NCBI GenBank assembly: GCA_027704905.1
Contig: CM051001.1
Location: 36,473,972-36,537,971, forward strand
DNA: 64,000 bases
Origin: Muraenolepis orangiensis
Taxonomy: Eukaryota; Chordata; Actinopteri; Gadiformes; Muraenolepididae
Reading direction: 5' to 3'
Made by a program: the position numbers and the translations under genes. Positions 58,049 through 64,000 of the stretch are shown piece by piece (the first letter of the stretch is position 1; each line of letters begins with the position of its first letter). The notes under the pieces were generated by a model that was not told the origin of the DNA, did not search any database, and saw only the letters and a program-made list of their open reading frames with translations.

Positions 58049-58571
58049 GTCAGTGATAAATGGATTTTAGCAACCATTGTTAATGAGGTGTGAAAATAAT
58101 GAAATAAGTCTGCTTTCCTATTAACATATATATACATATGTGTATAAATGTATATAACTATATAGATGTTTGTCCTCTGTCTGCCATACTTTTTTCCCAG
58201 AGCGCATCCATATAATAATAAATGATTTTCGGGCAGCGATTGCGCTGCTGCTAACAGTTGCATTGGGAGTCTACTGCGCGCGAAGGAAGAAAACCTCGAA
58301 AGGTACAAAATGGCGGGCTCTTTGCTACATACTACATTATGTAGAGTCTAATGTTGCGTAACCATGTGAGTACAGTCACTGTTACGCTGTTATGGAATGG
58401 AATGGAACACTGTCATATTTTGGGAGGTGAGACATTGCAACACCTTAAAACTACGTTCTGCTCTCTCAGTTCCTCCTTTTTTCTCCGCTCGGTTGAAACT
58501 AACGTGGACTGTTTGTACTCTCAGCCCCGAAGGACCAGACCCTAACAGCTGGAAACACACACGTCTGGTGA
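57445..58571 (+). pseudogene. CD2/SLAM-like receptor copy 4, 5'-truncated
   Basis: Exons: 57,445-57,669 second Ig; 57,752-57,856 juxtamembrane (donor GTTAGC); 58,201-58,302 TM (FRAAIALLLTVALGVYC, 102 nt, intact); 58,525-58,571 tail with TGA. Like copy 3 it lacks the signal and V exons. It differs from copy 3 by a TM Ala/Val change and microsatellite length. AATAAA at 58,875. Confidence 0.75.
57890..57964. repeat. (AC)n microsatellite, receptor copy 4 intron
   Basis: About 37 AC units, followed by (AT)n at 58,013-58,045. Together these are 6 bp longer than in copy 3. Confidence 0.95.
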
Positions 58572-61513
58572 TGTGGAGACGGCGATCGAGCCAGAGTGCC
58601 AGCGGCCCCGTTGGACCTTCTGAGCTGCCAGGAAGACTTCCGTCTTCCAGCGTCTAAAAGGCCACTTTCATTGAACCCCTGTTTCTGATGTTTATTCTGT
58701 GGGGACATTCATGAGGACGTTTTGGCTGAACCTACATTGGACTTAGTGCACTATCATCATCACCTTCATGTCAATTATTGAATTTAATATTTAGTTATTA
58801 GACTTCTTAACCATTTTACTAATATTTGTTTAATCTTCTAACATGAAAAGAAACAAATTAACTGAGCAGTTATGAATAAATCATTCTGAAAGCTGTATTC
58901 CTTAAACCCAGTCACGCAGGTGAAGGTGCTTGGATTAAGGTGTATAAAATAGTGTATCAAATATGTTCTACGGTTCATTTTAACATTAACAACCACTAAA
59001 ACAAAGAAGTCATGTCATATGGTACCTTTTCGATACCGGGGCTGGGGCCGGACCATGTTTCTCTGTTATGGTCTTCCATTTTGAACCCAGTGAAACATTG
59101 ACAGCAGATGTTGGGCTATGAAAAGAGTTTTCTAACTCATATCCTGATAGTCATTTAACAGTAGGATGTAGATTAATGTGTAATTGTGTAATTGTTATGG
59201 TAGTACTTCCTCTTTGATGTTATCTCTCATATATACACAAATATATTTATATGTAACCCTGTCTCTTAGACGGCGAGCCCCAGCGATGACTCTGCGTTGT
59301 GTAATGGGTTGATGTCATAGGTGGAGTTTGCGGGGGCACGGGGGGCATTGCCCCCCCCCCCCCCCTCCCCTCCCCCGAGTGGCCGAAATGTGTTACTGAA
59401 TCGAGTCTAAAATCAAGTCTACAATAGTTCCAATCCAAATATTTCTTGTATATAGATATCCAAATATTTTAATAGATGTAATAAAATACTATTATTCTAA
59501 CACCAAAATCTTAATTATATTATGTTTTGTTTTAAATCAATTCATTGAAGAACAGTCACGTGACATGTGACGTTTGAAGTTAGACACGCCTCTATTTTGT
59601 GCACGTAGCGATTGGGCTAGCTATGTTTCTGTATGCTGTTTCTGTACGCTGAGCAGTAATGGATATTCGGCGATTTTTAGATCGTCCAGGCATATGCGGG
59701 ACGCGTTTACTTCTGCACTAAGTAGGACACTGGTTATAAATATTTAAAAACCTACTGTAACAACCCTGAGCATTTTCTTATTTTGTGCCTGCTATAAGTT
59801 GGACCCTGAGTGCTTAATTAACCGTTTTTAATGTAACATGAAATGTGTTTATGTGTACACTAAATGTTTTAAAAGGGTATATGGAAAATGAAACTGTTTA
59901 ATAAAATCAAATTGATATTTTAATTTATGTTAAAGAGGTCAGAAACGGATTTGATACGCTGTGTTGTTTGGCTTTATGGCAGCTTAAGTGTCTTCCGTTA
60001 CTGTATGCGTAGTACGCCACGCAAATAGCGATGTTTCTTGTTTCCCATAAATGACGTCATTTCCATGCACAGTTTTCCGGTTGGCAAAAGGTCGTTGTTA
60101 TTGGTATATTTGACATGGAAAGCACGGCGTGCTCGACTGCTTAACGCTATTTTGTAGTCGCTGAATACTTGGCTCTATGGCTCAATTGGCTCAATCAAGT
60201 TGCTATAGATATTCTTCTAAACAAACGTATTGTAGCAATGGGGTAATGGGTTGCTGTGTGTGTCAGTCAGCCGTCCCCTGTCTCTCAGCCAATCACAGAG
60301 CTGCGCAGTCGTGTGATTGGCTGAGCAGAGGGGGATGGCTTGCTGGTGTGTGACGTTGAACCGGCGGCGTGCCTGCGTGATATTAGTGTGTTTTAATAAA
60401 GTTGGTCATTCAACCTGTGTTCTGTAACCTGCGTGCAACGTTCTGCTGATAACAACAAGTAAATAAAAGAACCGAGCACGTCAGTCCTGCCTCCGTCTTT
60501 TTGTGGAACATTACAGTCTGGTAAAGGTTCGGCTTCACTTCCAGACCGGTTTGATTAAACCGGTCATTAAAGAATGGCAAAATAACCCCACTCTTTGGCC
60601 AGATTTGAGCTTTGATGATAATAACACCTGATCGACACGTTAGGGAGAGACACAAAGGAGTCTCTCAAGGCTTTACAATCACTGGAAGCTGATCCGTTTT
60701 TACTTAGTGGTCACTTTAAACCGCTATTTAACCGTTATTTCATGCAAAATGCATTTTATTATGAGTTTTCGAACGGTTTAAATTCCAATAACTGAGATAA
60801 TTCGTAGACATTGAATATAGCAAACTGTCCTCAAAAGTTTATAAACATGAACATAATCGTTACCCAATAAATGCTGACCTGACAGGAAGATGTACATATC
60901 ATCCATCAGTCACTTTATTGTTATTTTTTATTGTGTACAGTATCTTAATAATAGGCCTTTAGTGTTTTAGAAAAATCACTATTACTTATAATACTGCGGG
61001 AGGGAACGGGGAGTAAGCATTTCATTGTACCTGCACATGGACAATAAACATCTTGAATCTTGAGTATATTGGCTGTGACGTCACGAGAAACTATAGAGTC
61101 ATAATCTGGAAGCCACGCCCACCGGGGGGGGAACATTAAATCTCTCTCCATTGACTGAAACATGTCTAAAAGCTGTTGTGTGACATGATGCTCTACCAAC
61201 AAGGTAAATCATTATTTTTTTCGGTTCGGCAGTTTGTTCAAATGCATCCTGTCACAAAACAGCTTTTAGGCATGTTTCAGTTTTTTGTTAGAAGTCAAAA
61301 ATGACAAGGAGGCATCTTCCCGCAATGCAAAGTCAATGGAGAGCGATCTATTGCCCCCCCCACCCCCGGTGTGGGCCTGGCCTAAATGCGGTCTGACTAT
61401 AGTTCTTTTAAAAATAATCTTTGGCCCCCCCAGCGCAAATGTCAAACTCTGCCTATGGTTGATGTGTGCCAGGGCCAGGAGGATAGACAGGGAACTCCAA
61501 TGGTAGTTGAGGC
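58572..61513 (+). other. 3' flank of receptor copy 4, duplicate of 31.6-34.5 kb
   Basis: Repeats the block after copy 1, including the inverted CCAAT pair (about 60,285-60,326), the L2 tail (61,008-61,065) and the MITE-like inverted repeat (about 61,077-61,417). Offset from the first block is 27,047 bp between 33,363 and 34,670. No exon recognised. Confidence 0.7.
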
Positions 61514-62665
61514 CAGTAGCGTGGCGTGGGGAAAATTTTAGGGGAAGCCAGTTTTTTTGGGTCAATAACGTAACCAGATGAGTGATTACAGCGCCCGGTA
61601 TCATTTTACACAGTTGTATCATACAGATGCAGGACTTGCACACGCCTGTTATCTAACCGACAGGTCCGCACGCACTCTCCAGCCAAAACTCTCTCGTCTT
61701 ATTAATTTAAGCATTCCCCCCCCTCCCCCCCCCCCCCCCCCCCCCCAAATGCATAACCAGCCGCTCAATGCGCAGTGCAGATTCGGTAATGAATAAAAAA
61801 GCTTCAATTTCACAGCACAATCTATGTGATTTTTTGATTTACCGTGCCTCTCAATTGCCCGTGACAGGTTGGCAAGGTCGATGAATCCTGAAGTTGCCCA
61901 AGGATTGTTCAGGGAGCACGAATCCTTGTCAAAAAGAAGACATGGCCAGCAAAATAGACGCTGAAGTTCAGCGCTTCCAGTTAGCCACTCCGTGCGGACA
62001 TAATTGTCCTCATTGAACGTCCGATTCGCTCCCTTTTTCCTCTGTGTACACAGCTCGAGTGTGGGCATGGGCCTGTCATCTGATTTAATTTTTAGTTGCT
62101 GCTGTAGCGGAAGTTTAGTAAAGTTGTATTTTATTAAGTACGCCAAATCTCCACCCTCCATAATGCTTAATACTATCAAACGACGAGGATGACAGTTACA
62201 GTACTACGTACTGATGTTGATATGATTTGATTGGATTGTGAGTCAAGGGATTCCCTTCAAATCGATCCAATGGGATCAAGGGATCCCATTCCCTTGAAGG
62301 GAGGCCAGAGACGGCTGGCATCCCTTGGCATGGCCCTGACCAATCACAGGTTGGCAGGGGGACATGACGTGGGCCTCATCTGATTGGTCAATCCGGGACA
62401 ATCCCTCCATTATTTTTTTCACCAAGGGAAGCTCATTCGGCTGGCCTCCTCAGTTTCACCATAACATCTAGGGGGCGCTGTTGTTTCACTCTTTGTAAAA
62501 TACTCAATGAGAATGGGGGAGAGACGGTCCGGCAGCAACACACAGCAAAGGAGAATTACCGAATTTTTTTTATTTTAATTTCAAAAATGTATTAAAATTA
62601 TAACTACAATCCGAAAAAACAGGGGAAGCCTGGCTTCCCTTGGCCTCCGGGAGAAAACGCCACTG
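61514..62665 (-). mobile_element. hAT element, duplicate of 34,467-35,599
   Basis: Same TIRs and the same flanking GTTGAGGC octamers (61,506-61,513; 62,666-62,673). It was therefore copied with the block and not inserted twice. The poly-C inside is about 19 bp longer. Minus-strand frame 62,179-61,649 has the TTF-type zinc-finger segment. Confidence 0.88.
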
Positions 62666-63110
62666 GTTGAGGCAGAGCAAACGTCTCTCATTTATTGTCT
62701 TCGAAACACTAAACGGAACATCCAGTTAGCGATGCCACGTGCATCTAGCTCGCCCATAAAGTAGCTCAAACACATTAAACATAATTTCAACATTAAATTA
62801 ACACATTCGGTTCAGTCATACAAATAAACACACTTAAAACCCGACGTGTTAAATACAAATAATAACACACACAATGATATAAATAACTTAAACAAAGTAC
62901 TTGCAGTAGTACAGCGCTCGGGAAACGTCCGTACCAGAGCCATAGAGATAATAGAGTTGCGACACTCCCATAGAAGCCCGTTGGGCGGAGGGATATCGGT
63001 CCAGCTTCCGGGTTATGGAGACTGCAATAGTTCACGTGGTTGGACCGCGTTCATTTCTACTGCGTGTCACTAATTTCAGCGGTAGGATAATGAACCTGAT
63101 GTACCTGATG

Positions 63111-64000
63111 CTTATGTGCCGTCCATACTGGCTACCTTGGGAGTTTACAGCGGTAACCGTGACCGCTGTTTACATTCCCCCACAAGCCAACACGGACACA
63201 GCGCTGAAGGAACTGTAAGGGGCTATCAGCGAACAGGAGTCGGCACACCCCGAGGCTGCTCTCATTGTGGCGGGGGACTTCAACAAGGCGAACCTGAAGA
63301 AGGTTCTCCCGAAGTTCTACCAACACATAACGAGCAACACACGGGGCGAGTGGATCCTCGACCACTGCTACACCCCCTTCCGTGATGGCTACAAGGCCCT
63401 CCTCCACCCACCATTCGGCAAATCAGACCACCGCTCTATCCAGCTGCTCCCCGCCTATAGGCAGAGACTGATGCAGCAACCGATCACTGTGAGGGAGGTC
63501 CAATGCTGGTTGGACCAATCGGACTCTATGCTGCGGGATTGTATTCGCACTGACTGGCACATGTTCCGCCTTTGGCTCCGGGAATACGGAGGAATATACT
63601 ACAGCCCGTTACAACCTCCGTAAGACCATCGTCACTGCCAAGCGGGAGTATAAGGACAGAGAGGAAGATAAATTCAAGAGCCACGATGCAAGGGGTATGT
63701 GGCAGGGGCTGCAGACGATAACGAACTTCAGAGGGAGAACCAGTTGTGTAGAGAACTCTACCTCCCTCCCAGGAGAGCTAAATCCTTTTTTTGCTCGGTT
63801 CGACGTGAACGGCAGCCCGCCGAAGCCAGCGCCACCTGCGCCTTGGTCAAGGACTTTATTTGCTCCGTGTTACCTGCCACGCTGGACCCATGGCAATTTG
63901 CATATCGTCAAAATAGATCCACGGACGACGCAATTGCCATGGCCCTCCACACTGCCCTTTCCCACCTGGAGGGAAAGAACTGTTATGTGCAAATGCTGTT
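63111..64000 (+). mobile_element. Rex1-like LINE, duplicate with deletion, runs off window
   Basis: Matches 36,045-36,775 then jumps at about 63,837 to the equivalent of about 37,070: roughly 290 bp of RT are deleted. An extra nonsense change turns CTGTACGGG into CTGTAAGGG (stop at 63,216-63,218) in the endonuclease frame. The EN motif VAGDFNKANL is retained. The element continues beyond the window end. Confidence 0.88.

Larger units (their letters stand above)
53645..59356. repeat. Tandem duplication unit 2
   Basis: Second copy of the 5.7-kb unit. The new junction at 53,645/53,646 joins a poly-C tract to AGGGAGTCAAG inside the gypsy integrase with at most one shared base. In unit 2 the poly-C is 15 bases before the first T and continues into the copy 1/copy 2-type flank. 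Confidence 0.95.
58160..63836. repeat. Long segmental duplication, copy 2 (58.2-63.8 kb)
   Basis: Partner of 31,094-36,775; offsets of 27,047 to 27,066 bp, depending on poly-C length. Similarity continues into the LINE after the 290-bp deletion and may extend past the window end. Confidence 0.93.

Overview
The window is nuclear DNA of a teleost fish. Three things point to this: (i) vertebrate-style split genes with consistent GT-AG, phase-1 introns; (ii) a mobile-element set typical of fish, namely Rex1/CR1/L2-group and Maui/L2-like LINEs, a tRNA-derived SINE, many short hAT elements, a PIF/Harbinger element and a Ty3/gypsy element; (iii) very dense, long dinucleotide arrays of (AC)n and (CT)n. 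The species cannot be fixed from the sequence. A run of exactly 1,000 N at 30,094-31,093 is an assembly gap.

Layout. 0-16.3 kb: gene-poor intergenic DNA with microsatellites, minus-strand LINE 3' ends (3.8-4.6 and 8.1-9.0 kb), a 37-bp tandem repeat and a 38-bp minisatellite. 16.8-29.3 kb: the 5' part of a plus-strand gene recognised as slc4a11. It has a main first exon at 21,311, a possible alternative first exon at 16,849, and downstream exons at 26,455, 28,310, 28,597 and 29,051. Its introns hold a 22-bp minisatellite with an inverted block, a SINE, a LINE and two (CT)n tracts of more than 200 bp. The rest of slc4a11 (most of the cytoplasmic domain and all of the membrane domain) is not in the window: TE fragments and the gap follow the last exon.

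31.1-64 kb: an expanded locus of a CD2/SLAM-family-like immunoglobulin receptor. One nearly complete gene lies at 42,111-45,733 (signal peptide, V-like Ig, second Ig, duplicated juxtamembrane exon, TM, short tail). Three 5'-truncated copies lie at about 31.1, 51.7 and 57.4 kb. Two duplications are visible. A 5.7-kb tandem duplication (gypsy plus receptor 3' half) spans 47,940-59,356. A longer one relates 31.1-36.8 kb to 58.1-63.8 kb, including a hAT element and a Rex1-like LINE.

Mobile elements are nested through this half. A PIF/Harbinger element (38.4-40.5 kb) contains two separate hAT insertions, each with a perfect 8-bp target-site duplication (TSD). Another hAT sits inside a receptor intron. 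No intact, clearly mobilisable element is present: all recognised transposase, RT and integrase frames are truncated or frameshifted. I see no bacterial-type operon, CRISPR array or rRNA gene. The most unusual content is the receptor cluster built with transposon debris beside half of slc4a11.
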